Source: Lysobacter sp. K5869
GTDB lineage: Bacteria > Pseudomonadota > Gammaproteobacteria > Xanthomonadales > Xanthomonadaceae
Direction of reading: 5' to 3'
Length of the DNA: 64,000 bases
NCBI RefSeq assembly: GCF_018847975.1
Contig: NZ_CP072597.1
Coordinates: 3,883,001-3,947,000 of the forward strand
The first letter of the stretch is position 1. Each line of letters starts with the position of its first letter. The notes under the pieces are model-generated. The model saw only the letters and a program-made list of their open reading frames with translations, did no database searches and was not told the origin of the DNA. Positions 16,100-24,700 of the stretch are shown piece by piece. Both the position numbers and the translations under genes were made by a program.

Positions 16100-17305
16100 T
16101 CATTTCTCCCGAGCCGTGGCGGCCGGCGCCGCGGCGGAATCCGACGCCGCCACCCGCACCAGATCGCCGTCGCCCAGGAATCCGGCGCCGCTGGCGATCA
16201 CGCGATCGCCGGCCTGCAGCCCTTCGCGTACGTCGACGTAGGCGCCGGCGACCGCTGCGGTGCGGATGCGGCGCTCGCGCGCGCGGTGGTCGTTGCCGAC
16301 GACGAAGGCGTAGGCGCGGCCGTCGCGGCGGACCACCGCGTCGAGCGGAATCAGCAGGCCGGGCTCGCGCCCCAAGGCGATGGCGCCCGAGCCGAACATG
16401 CCGGCGCGCAGCGGACCGGGCGCCGGCAGGTCGGCGTAGACCACGCCGGTCCGGCGGCGCGTGTCCAGCGCGGGAGACACCTGCCGCACGCGGCCCTCGA
16501 CCGTGGCGCCGTTGGGGCCGGAGACGCGCACCGGCATGCCCGGCGCCACCCGGGTCAGATCGGCTTCGGCCAGCTCCGCGCGCCATTCCAGGCGGTGGTC
16601 GCGGATCAGTTTCAGCAGTTCGCTGTCGGAGCCGACCACCTGCCCCGGCTGCACGTCGCGCGCGGAGATCACGCCGTCGTGCGGCGCGCGGATCTGGGTG
16701 AACTCCAGTTCCACCTGCGCGGCCTCCAGCGCCGAGCGCATGGTGCGCAGCTGCGCGTCGGCGCTGAGCGCGTCGCCGGCGGCTTCGTCGGCGTCCTGCG
16801 CGGAAACGAAATGCTTCGCGGCCAACTCGCGGATGCGCTTGGCGCGTTTCTGCGCGACCTCCGCATTGGCCTGCGCTTGCGCCACCGCGGCCTGCGATTG
16901 CGAGGCCTTGGCGCGCAGCGTGCGCGCGTCCAGGCGCACCAGCACGTCGCCGCGGCGCACCGTGTCGCCGACTTCCACCGTCACCTCGGTCACCCGCAGT
17001 CCCGACACTTCGGCCCCGACCGCGATCTCCTCCCAGGCCGCGATCGAACCGGAGGCGGTGACTTCCCGGGTCAGTTCGCCGACGCGCGGGGCGACGGTTT
17101 CCACAGTGAGGCTGGGTATCGGCGCGGGCGCCGGTTCGGCGGCCTGGCTGCAGGCGCCCAGGCCCGCGGCCAACGCGCACGCCAGCGCTGCCCGGTACAG
17201 GGCGGCCGGACTCAATCCGAGGGCGCGAACCGGCGACGGCGCGCGCGCGCCGCCGCCACGGCGCGGCCAGCGCGGGAGTTTTCGCGACGATCCGGCGATA
17301 TTCAT
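16100..17305 (-). CDS. RND membrane fusion (periplasmic adaptor) lipoprotein
   Basis: A 401-residue adaptor linking the RND pump to an outer-membrane channel. A basic N-terminus and hydrophobic segment end in the lipobox LGAC (Cys52), so it is probably a lipoprotein. Typical HlyD-like order follows: barrel/lipoyl half-motif EIAVGAEVSGLRVTEVTVEVGD, a coiled coil (~150-215, rich in QAQANAEVAQKRAK), the second lipoyl half IRAPHDGVISARDVQPGQVV, then beta-barrel and membrane-proximal domains. The ATG at 17305 overlaps the stop codon of the TauD gene by 4 nt (ATGA), which fixes the start and implies translational coupling. Upstream in-frame starts lie inside the TauD gene and were discarded. Confidence 0.92.
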   Translation of the reverse strand: MNIAGSSRKLPRWPRRGGGARAPSPVRALGLSPAALYRAALACALAAGLGACSQAAEPAPAPIPSLTVETVAPRVGELTREVTASGSIAAWEEIAVGAEVSGLRVTEVTVEVGDTVRRGDVLVRLDARTLRAKASQSQAAVAQAQANAEVAQKRAKRIRELAAKHFVSAQDADEAAGDALSADAQLRTMRSALEAAQVELEFTQIRAPHDGVISARDVQPGQVVGSDSELLKLIRDHRLEWRAELAEADLTRVAPGMPVRVSGPNGATVEGRVRQVSPALDTRRRTGVVYADLPAPGPLRAGMFGSGAIALGREPGLLIPLDAVVRRDGRAYAFVVGNDHRARERRIRTAAVAGAYVDVREGLQAGDRVIASGAGFLGDGDLVRVAASDSAAAPAATAREK

Positions 17306-18264
17306 GCGCGCCCGTGCATCTGGCCCATGCCGACCAGGATCTTCCTGGCGCCGGAATACGGCTGACGGCCATGCGTGTAGAGCATGTTGTCCAGCAGGAT
17401 GACGTCGTCCTTCTGCCAGTCGAAATGGAACTTCACTTCGTCGTACACGGCGCGGATCCGCTCGAGGTCTTCCACGTCGATGGGCGAGCCGTCGCCGAAG
17501 TACACGTTGCGCGGCAGGTCCTCGGCCTTGTACAGCGAGAGCATGTCGCGGGCGATCTGCTCCGGCAGACCGGAGATATGGAACAGGTGCGCCTGATTGA
17601 ACCAGACCTTCTCGCCGGTGACCGGGTGGATCTCGGTGGCGGGCGTGACCTGCTTGGTGCGCAGGCCGTTGTTGGCGGTCCACTCGAAATCGATGCCGTT
17701 GCTTTCGCAGAACGCTTCGACCTCTTGCCGGTCGTCGGTCTGGAACACCTCGCTCCACGGCAGATCAACCTCGCCGTAGTTGCGCACGTACTGCAGCCGC
17801 TTGCGCTCGAACTTCTCGACGAGGTCCGCCGGAAGCCGCGCCAGCACCTCGCGGCTGTCGGCCAGCGGCGTGGCGCCGCCCATGCCGGCGCCCGGGGGAA
17901 TCATGCAGAAGAAGCCGATATGCATCGCCCACACGTTCGCGTACGAGGATTCGTTGTGCTGCGGAATGATTTCGGCGGGGTGGTATTCGGTCGCGGTGTA
18001 GACGTTGCCGCCGAGCTTGGTGCGCGGCGTGGAGCGATAGGTGTACTCGGCCAGGCGGTCGCCGAACAGCTCTTCCAGGAACTGGCCGAACTGCTTGGTG
18101 CCGTGAAAACGCAGGCCGCGGATCAACAAGGCGCCGCTGTCGAGCAGGATCCGGCCGACCTCGTCCTTGTTCTGCCGCGCCCAGCCCAGCGATTGGGTGA
18201 GCGGCTTGGCCTGGATCAGGATGTTGCGTCCCGAGACTTCTTGAAGCTGATTGAACATGCTCAT
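17302..18264 (-). CDS. TauD/SyrP-type Fe(II)/2-oxoglutarate hydroxylase, probable Asn/Asp beta-hydroxylase
   Basis: A 320-residue non-haem iron dioxygenase of the TauD family. The metal triad is visible as H103-N-E105 (PQHNESSY) and H298 (NMLYTHGRQPY). The 2-oxoglutarate-binding arginine is probably R307 (SGARKIL). This arrangement and the HGRxPYxGxR ending resemble SyrP, which beta-hydroxylates Asp held on an NRPS carrier domain. The inferred substrate is carrier-bound Asn in module 5 of the six-module NRPS, which carries an extra interface-like domain. GGGAGAA lies about 8 nt upstream of the ATG. It is followed with a 4-nt overlap by the membrane fusion gene. An alternative is hydroxylation of Asn4 or of another residue. 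Confidence 0.88.
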   Translation of the reverse strand: MSMFNQLQEVSGRNILIQAKPLTQSLGWARQNKDEVGRILLDSGALLIRGLRFHGTKQFGQFLEELFGDRLAEYTYRSTPRTKLGGNVYTATEYHPAEIIPQHNESSYANVWAMHIGFFCMIPPGAGMGGATPLADSREVLARLPADLVEKFERKRLQYVRNYGEVDLPWSEVFQTDDRQEVEAFCESNGIDFEWTANNGLRTKQVTPATEIHPVTGEKVWFNQAHLFHISGLPEQIARDMLSLYKAEDLPRNVYFGDGSPIDVEDLERIRAVYDEVKFHFDWQKDDVILLDNMLYTHGRQPYSGARKILVGMGQMHGRA

Positions 18265-18367
18265 GGAAAATTCTCCCGCGTGGAAGTTTCAAGAAACGTC
18301 CGATGGTTTTCGTGCGTGCGCGACGCGCGCGACCGGCGCGCATCGCCGCGCATCGGGGCGGCGGGCC

Positions 18368-20194
18368 TCAGCCCGCCGTCGCTTCGGTCAGCGGCGCCTC
18401 CCCTTCGCTCGGCGCGCTCTCGCGCACCGGCTTGCGGAACTGGCGCGAGACCAGACGGGCATAGTGGGAATGCGAGCTCAGCAGTTCTTCGTGGCTGCCG
18501 CTGCCCGAGATCCGGCCGCCTTCGAGGAAATAGATGCGGTCGGCGTGGACGACCGTCGCCAGACGATGGGCGACGACGATGTTGGTGCGCCCTTTCATCA
18601 GCGATTCCAGCGCCAGCTTGACCTGATGCTCGGTCTCGCTGTCCAGGCTCGAGGTCGCCTCGTCCAGGATCAGGATGTCGGGATTGCGCAGGAACATGCG
18701 GGCGATGGCGATGCGCTGCCGCTGCCCGCCGGAGAGGTTGGCGCCCTGCTCGGTCAGCACGGTGTCCAGCCCCTGCGGCATCTGCTCGATGAAGGCCAGC
18801 GCGCCGGCTTTCTCGGCCGCCATCCGCACCGTTTCGTCGCTGAACTCGCCGCTGAGCCCGTACACGATGTTGTCGCGCACGCTGCCCGGCATGATCGGCG
18901 CGCTCTGCGCCACGTAGCCGATGCGCTCGCGCCAGGCTTGCAGGGCGAACTCGCCGATCGGCTTGCCGCCGTAGAGGATGGCGCCGTCGGTCGGCGCGTA
19001 GAAACGCTCGATCAGCGACAACACCGTGGTCTTGCCGTTGCCGCTGGCGCCGACCAGTGCGCTGGTGGTTCCGGGGGCGAACGCCAGATCGATCCGGTGC
19101 AGGACCTCGGCGTCGCGGTCGGGATAGCGGAAGCAGACGCCGCGGAATTCCAGCGTCGCGTGATCGCCCGTGGGCGCGTCGCCGGCGGTGTCCTCTTCCC
19201 TGCCCTGCAGCAGCGCCGAGATCCGGGTGGAGGCGCCGCGGGCCTTCTGCAATTCCTCCAAGAACGTGGTCAGCTGGATCAGCGGCACGGCGACGTTGAA
19301 CAAATAGAGGATGAACGCGGTGAGCGTGCCGATGCTGATGCTGCCGTTGCCGACCCGCGCGCTGCCGTAGACCAGGATGATCAGGATCGCCGCGGTCAAC
19401 GACAGGCTGATCAGCGGCCCCAGCACCGCGCTGATCTTCGCCACCTGCAAGCCGATCCGGCGGATGTCGAGGATCTCCAGCCGGCTGCGCTCGCGTTCGC
19501 GCGCTTCGGCCGTGTAGGCCTTGACCAGGCGGATCTCGGAGAAGACATGGGTGAGGATGCCGCCGAGCTTCGCGGTGCGGTCCTGGGTGTTCAGCGCGAG
19601 CTTCTCCAGCAGCGCCACCAGCGGCAGCACCACGCCGAAGGCGAGCACGATGCAGCCGAGCACGGTCAGGGTGAGCCTCGCGTCGAGGAACACCAGCACG
19701 GTGATCGACCCGACCAGCACCAGCACCCCGCTGAACAGGTTGATCGCTTGCCGCGTCGCCAACTCCGAGATCGACTGGCAGTCGCTGAGCACGCGGCTGA
19801 CGCGTTCGCCGGTGCTTTCCTGGTCGAACGAGGCCACCGGCAGCTTGAGCAGCTTGTCGATCAGCCGCGTGCGCAAGGCGGCGATCACGTCGTGGCCGAG
19901 CCGGCTCAGCAGGTAGGACGACACCGCCGACGCCATCGCGGCGGTGAGCATCACCGCGGCCAGCACCGCGATGCCGCCGCCGTCGACCGTGCCCTTGGCC
20001 AGTTCGTCGACCAGCCGCCGGGTCAGCACCGGGAAGGACAGCGTGCCGGCGACCGACACCAGGGTCATCGTGGCGGCCGCCGCGAGCAGCGCGGTGGACG
20101 GCCGGGCCAGACGCAGCAGCCGCCACAATGCGTTCAAGGACGAGCTCTGGGCCGGATCCGGCGCCGGTCCGCTAGAGGAACGGGGAGCGTTCAC
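18368..20194 (-). CDS. ABC exporter half-transporter (membrane domain fused to ATPase)
   Basis: A 608-residue protein with a six-helix exporter membrane domain (residues ~30-330) and a C-terminal ATPase. Visible motifs are Walker A GASGNGKTT, Q-loop in GYVAQSAPIMPGS, signature LSGGQRQR, Walker B ILILDEATSSLD and switch His in VVAHRLATV. It belongs to the MsbA/BmrA-like homodimeric exporters of lipids, peptides or drugs. It starts with GTG at 20194, overlapping the stop of the upstream hydroxylase gene by 4 nt (GTGA). Earlier in-frame starts fall inside that gene. A 103-nt gap separates it from the TauD gene. It probably moves the finished peptide across the inner membrane. Confidence 0.93.
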   Translation of the reverse strand: MNAPRSSSGPAPDPAQSSSLNALWRLLRLARPSTALLAAAATMTLVSVAGTLSFPVLTRRLVDELAKGTVDGGGIAVLAAVMLTAAMASAVSSYLLSRLGHDVIAALRTRLIDKLLKLPVASFDQESTGERVSRVLSDCQSISELATRQAINLFSGVLVLVGSITVLVFLDARLTLTVLGCIVLAFGVVLPLVALLEKLALNTQDRTAKLGGILTHVFSEIRLVKAYTAEARERERSRLEILDIRRIGLQVAKISAVLGPLISLSLTAAILIILVYGSARVGNGSISIGTLTAFILYLFNVAVPLIQLTTFLEELQKARGASTRISALLQGREEDTAGDAPTGDHATLEFRGVCFRYPDRDAEVLHRIDLAFAPGTTSALVGASGNGKTTVLSLIERFYAPTDGAILYGGKPIGEFALQAWRERIGYVAQSAPIMPGSVRDNIVYGLSGEFSDETVRMAAEKAGALAFIEQMPQGLDTVLTEQGANLSGGQRQRIAIARMFLRNPDILILDEATSSLDSETEHQVKLALESLMKGRTNIVVAHRLATVVHADRIYFLEGGRISGSGSHEELLSSHSHYARLVSRQFRKPVRESAPSEGEAPLTEATAG

Positions 20195-21786
20195 AGCAGC
20201 AGTTCCCTTTTCCCGTACAGGACTTCGGCATGGCGGCCCTGCGAGCGCACCGTCGATTCGAGCACCCGCGCTTCCTTGAACTGCGGCAGCTCCTCGGAAT
20301 ACAGGATGCTGGTGATGTGCGTCAGCCACGGCTCGGCGCCCATCGCATAGACGAAGATGCGCTCGGGATCGAAGAACCGGTGCATCTCCAGCGCCTTGGC
20401 CGCGTCGCAACCGTCGAGCCGGCGCGATTGGTCCTCGCCGCGGGTCAGCATCTTCTGCAGCAGCGGGCCGTACAGCCAGGTCGCCGGGGCGCCGACGCAT
20501 TCCATGCCCAGGAACAGGCAATCCACGCGCGGCATCAGTTTTTTCAGCGGCGCGTAGAACTCCGGCATCGGCGGGTTGGAGTCGGCGAAGAACAGGCAAT
20601 GGGTGTCGTGCATCTGCACGCCGAAGGCGAGCTTGGAACGGATGTCGAGATCGGCGTGTTCGCCGTAGAACGGCGCGCCGATGATGCGGCCGCCGGCGAA
20701 CTCGATGGTTTCGTACTCGCCCAGCTCGATCACCTTGTCGAAGCCGCAGTGGTTCAGCATCAGCTTGAGCGACACGTCCGGCAGGTGGCCGCCGCCGGAG
20801 CGCCCGACCACCACATGCTCGACTTGGCTGCGCAGGCGCAGCAGCGTCTCGAGCACGACGTGGTCCTGGTGCGGGTGGGTGATCAGCACGTAGTCGATGC
20901 GCGCCGGCAGGTCGTCGAAGGTGAAGTGGTCCAGCGTGGATTCGCCCGGATAGCTGATCAGCGGATCGACCAGCACGCTTACTCCGGCGCACTCCATGAG
21001 CACGCAGGCGTGGCCGAAGTAGCGCACCCGCACCTGTCCGGGGGCCAGTCCGTCGGCGCGCGCCTCGCCCGGGTGATCGACGAACATGCCTTCCAGCAGC
21101 GGCATGTCGCGCGCCGGATCGTCGATGTGCGGCCTGAGCATCTCCAGCAGTTCGCCGATGGCGTGCTTGCCGCTGCTCATGTGGTTCCAGAGCGGGTCGC
21201 CGAACGGCAGGCGCAGTTCCACCGATGCGGGCTGGCGCTGGATCTGCGGCGTGCTCAGCACGAAGGTGCGCGGTTCGTAAGTGGCTTTCTCGAGGATGCA
21301 GGTCTGCAGCGAAGGATCGTAGAGCGGGCCGTCGTACAGCACCTTCTCGATGATGCGCGCCACCGGCTGCTTGCACACGTCGTAGGACAGTTCCACGCCG
21401 TGGCGGATCAGCTCGTCGACCTGCGCGTACAGGCCCGGCACGCCCGCGCCCTTGGCCTGGGCGAGCACCATTTGGTACATGGAGTTGATCGCGTCGGCGC
21501 CGCGCAGCTGGGTGCCGCAACGCTCGCGGGTGCGGTCGCGGAACCGCGCCATGTCGCCGGGGTCGCCGGTGTAGTTGATGAAGGGGCCGCCGATCAGCTC
21601 GGGGATCTTGATCGATTCCAGGTGCTGCGACGGGTCGTCGACGAAGGACTCGAGCAAATCCAGGTGATAGCGGGTGTAGTGGCCGAAGGTCGACGGCGCG
21701 ACCAGGTACATGTGCGCGAACCAGGAATTGATCAGCGGGATGCTGCGGATGCCCGGGGCGAGCGACTTGAAGTTCTTCTGGGTCAT
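20191..21786 (-). CDS. CmlA-type di-iron NRPS-tethered beta-hydroxylase (metallo-beta-lactamase fold)
   Basis: A 531-residue protein: an N-terminal alpha/beta domain (~1-245) without hydrolase motifs, then a metallo-beta-lactamase fold. The metal-site motif is H304-P-H306-Q-D308-H309. At the position where hydrolases have a third His there is Glu, E376 (FYGEHADL), and D402 (FFADSNPP) is the bridging Asp. From memory CmlA of chloramphenicol biosynthesis uses H305, H307, D309, H310, E377 and D403 in ~532 residues, so all six positions match with an offset of one. CmlA beta-hydroxylates an aromatic amino acid bound to an NRPS carrier. The target here is uncertain: Tyr6 or a Leu. AGGAAAGG precedes the ATG, which lies 8 nt after the NRPS stop. 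Confidence 0.85.
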   Translation of the reverse strand: MTQKNFKSLAPGIRSIPLINSWFAHMYLVAPSTFGHYTRYHLDLLESFVDDPSQHLESIKIPELIGGPFINYTGDPGDMARFRDRTRERCGTQLRGADAINSMYQMVLAQAKGAGVPGLYAQVDELIRHGVELSYDVCKQPVARIIEKVLYDGPLYDPSLQTCILEKATYEPRTFVLSTPQIQRQPASVELRLPFGDPLWNHMSSGKHAIGELLEMLRPHIDDPARDMPLLEGMFVDHPGEARADGLAPGQVRVRYFGHACVLMECAGVSVLVDPLISYPGESTLDHFTFDDLPARIDYVLITHPHQDHVVLETLLRLRSQVEHVVVGRSGGGHLPDVSLKLMLNHCGFDKVIELGEYETIEFAGGRIIGAPFYGEHADLDIRSKLAFGVQMHDTHCLFFADSNPPMPEFYAPLKKLMPRVDCLFLGMECVGAPATWLYGPLLQKMLTRGEDQSRRLDGCDAAKALEMHRFFDPERIFVYAMGAEPWLTHITSILYSEELPQFKEARVLESTVRSQGRHAEVLYGKRELLL

Positions 21787-21794
21787 ACCTTTCC

Positions 21795-24700
21795 TCAGGA
21801 GACAGGGAGATCGGCGCTGTGCGCGGCGGTTCGCGCGGGCCGGTGGGCGGCGGCGCGGGAGCGGCGCAGCGATTGGTTCATGGGGCCGGCGATCTGGGCG
21901 ATCAGCGCCTCGTCCTGCATCATCGACATGTGAGTGCCGCCGACCGCGGCGATCTTCAGCCGCGGGCCCAGCAGAGCCGACCAGCCGTTGCTGCGGTCGG
22001 CGCGCGCGGGTTCCTGCGCGCTGAACAGATCGACCTCCATCGCCAGCAGCGGCGGCGAGTATTCGACGCAGGCGCGGGCGATGTCGTTGGCGACCTGGAA
22101 GCGCCGGTCCATCTCGCGGCCGGTGATCTCCGGCCGCAGCCAGCCGTTGCGGTGGCATTCGGCGACCATCGCCTCGAGATCGTCGAAGGCGAGCAAGCCG
22201 CGCAGCACGTTGGGCGGAAGGTCCGGGCGCAGGTATTCGAGCGTGCGGATCAGGTAGTGCTTGGTCTCGGCGATTTCCCCGTCCAGGTCGGCCGGCTTGA
22301 GCTTGTAGGTGTCGATCATTCCCAGGTACTCGACCGGCTCGCCGAGTTCGAGCAGGCGGTGGGCGACCTCATAGGCGACCAGACCGCCGCCCGACCAACC
22401 GGCCAGCCGATAAGGCCCGGCGGGCTGCACCGCCACGACCTGCTTGAGGTAGTCGCGGGCCATCTCGGCCAGCGAGCGATAGACCGGCGGGTCCTCGTGC
22501 ATGGCCCGGGCCTCGATGCTGTAGACCGGAACGTCGTCGTCGATGAAGCGCGCCAGCCGGTCGTAGGCCAGCACGCTGCCGAAGCCTTCGTGGAAACAGA
22601 ACAGCGGCAGCTGCGAGCCGCCGGTGCGGACCGGAATCAGATTGGACTGCGCGTCGGCGCCGCGCTCGTCCCGCCGCGCGAGCGCGGCGAGGCTCGCCAG
22701 CGTCGGCGCGTCGAACACCTGCCGCAGATCCATGGCCAGACCGCGCCGGCGCGCGGCGTCGATCAGGCGGGTGATCAACAGCGAGTGCCCGCCGAGTTCG
22801 AAGAAGTTGTCGTTGCGCCCTACCCGCTCCACGCGCAGCAGTTCGCTCCACAACTGCGCGAGCGCGATCTCGTTCGCGCCGCGCGGCGGATCGTACTCGC
22901 GCCGCGGCACGGCGCTGGCGTCGGGAACCGGCAAGGCCTTGCGGTCGAGCTTGCCGTTGGGCGTCAGCGGCAGCGCATCGAGCACGACGAAGGCGGCCGG
23001 CACCATGTGCTCGGGCAAGGTCTGGTGCAGGTGCGTGCGCAAGGCGTCCAGATCCGGCGCGGTGCCGGCATGGGTCAGGTAGGCCACCAGACGCTTGCCG
23101 TCGCCGATGTCGTCGCGCGCCAGCACCACCGCTTCGCGCACCTGCTCGTGCAGCAGCAGCTGCGCTTCGATCTCGCCGGGTTCGATGCGGAATCCGCGGA
23201 TCTTGACCTGATGGTCGTTGCGGCCGAGGAACTCGATGCTGCCGTCGTTGCGCCAGCGGGCCAGATCGCCGGTGCGGTACATCCGGGCCTGCGCGCCGCC
23301 GAAGGGGTCGCGCAGGAAGCGTTCGGCGGTCAGCTCGGGGCGGTTGAGATAGCCGTGGGCGACGCCGTCGCCGCCGATGTGGATTTCGCCGACCGCGCCG
23401 ACCGGCACCGGTTCGCCGTGCCGGTCGAGGAGGTAGACGCGGGTGTTGGAGATCGGGCTTCCGATGGGAACCGACAGCGCATCGTCGGCTACCGCCGTCA
23501 CCGTCTGCGAAGTCGCGAAGGTGGTGGTCTCGGTCGGGCCGTAGACGTGCTGCAGATGCCGTGGCCCGCCCTCGCCCAGCATGCGCCGGACGATGCCCGC
23601 GTCGCAGCGCTCGCCGCCGAACAGCAGGTACTTCAGGCCCGAGAAGATCCCGGGCTGGGCGAGCGCGTACTGGTTGAACAAGGCGGTGGTCAGGAACAGC
23701 GCCGAGACCCGGTGGGCGCGCAGTTCCGCGGCGAAGCGCGCGGCGTCGAGCAGGGTCGGCTTGTCCAGGACGAGCACGCGCGCGCCGTTGAGCAGCGCGG
23801 TCCAGATCTCGAAGGTGGAGGCGTCGAAGGCCGGATTGCTGCAATGGGCGACGCAATCGCCGGCATCGATGGCCGCATAGCCGTTGTCGATGGCCAAACA
23901 ATTGATCGCGCGGTGCGGCACGATCACGCCCTTGGGCTCGCCGGTCGAGCCGGAGGTGTAGATGATGTAGGCCGCGTGTTCGGGCGTGATCCTAAGTTCG
24001 GCGGTGTCGAGATCGCTCTCGTCCGCCGCCGCGGCGTCGCCGGGAGAGGCGTCCGCGACCTCGGCGTCGAGCGCGATCGCCGGCGGCGCAGACTCGGGCA
24101 GCGTCCCCAGCAGATGCGGCTGGGTCAGCACCAGCGCCGGCGCCGCGTCGCGCAGCAGATAGTCCAGGCGCGCCGCGGGATAGCTCGGATCCAGCGGGAC
24201 ATACGTCGCTCCGGCCTTGAGGATCGCCAGCAAGGCGACGATCAGCTCCGGGCTGCGCTCCATGCACAGCGCCACCCGATCCGCGGTTTCGACGCCGCGC
24301 GCGCGCAGCTCGCGCGCGAGCCGGTTCGCGCGCCGGTTGAGCTGCGTGTAGGTCAGCGCGCGGCCGTCGTGCAGCAAGGCCACCGCGTCGGGCGTCGCGG
24401 CCGCTTGCCGCTCGAACAGTTCGTGCACGCAGCGCTCGCGCGGGTAGTCGCGCTCGGTCTCGTTCCAGGCGGTCAGCGCCTGCTGCCGATCCGCCGGCCC
24501 GAGAATCGCGATGGCGTCCACCGCCTGCGCATCGTCGCGCACCATGCCGCGCAGCAGCGCTTCGAGTTGGGTCAGGTGCCGCCGCATCGTGTCGGGCTCG
24601 AACAGCGCCGTCGCGAAGCACAGGTTGCCGCTCAGGCGCCCCTGCTGTTCCTGCCATTCCAGGATGAGATCGAACTTGGCGTTGGCCGGCGGCGCCGGCA

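Noticed and set aside
20191..21786. Metallo-beta-lactamase or resistance hydrolase
   Set aside because: The size, the large N-terminal domain and the Glu at the third metal-His position fit the CmlA hydroxylase instead.
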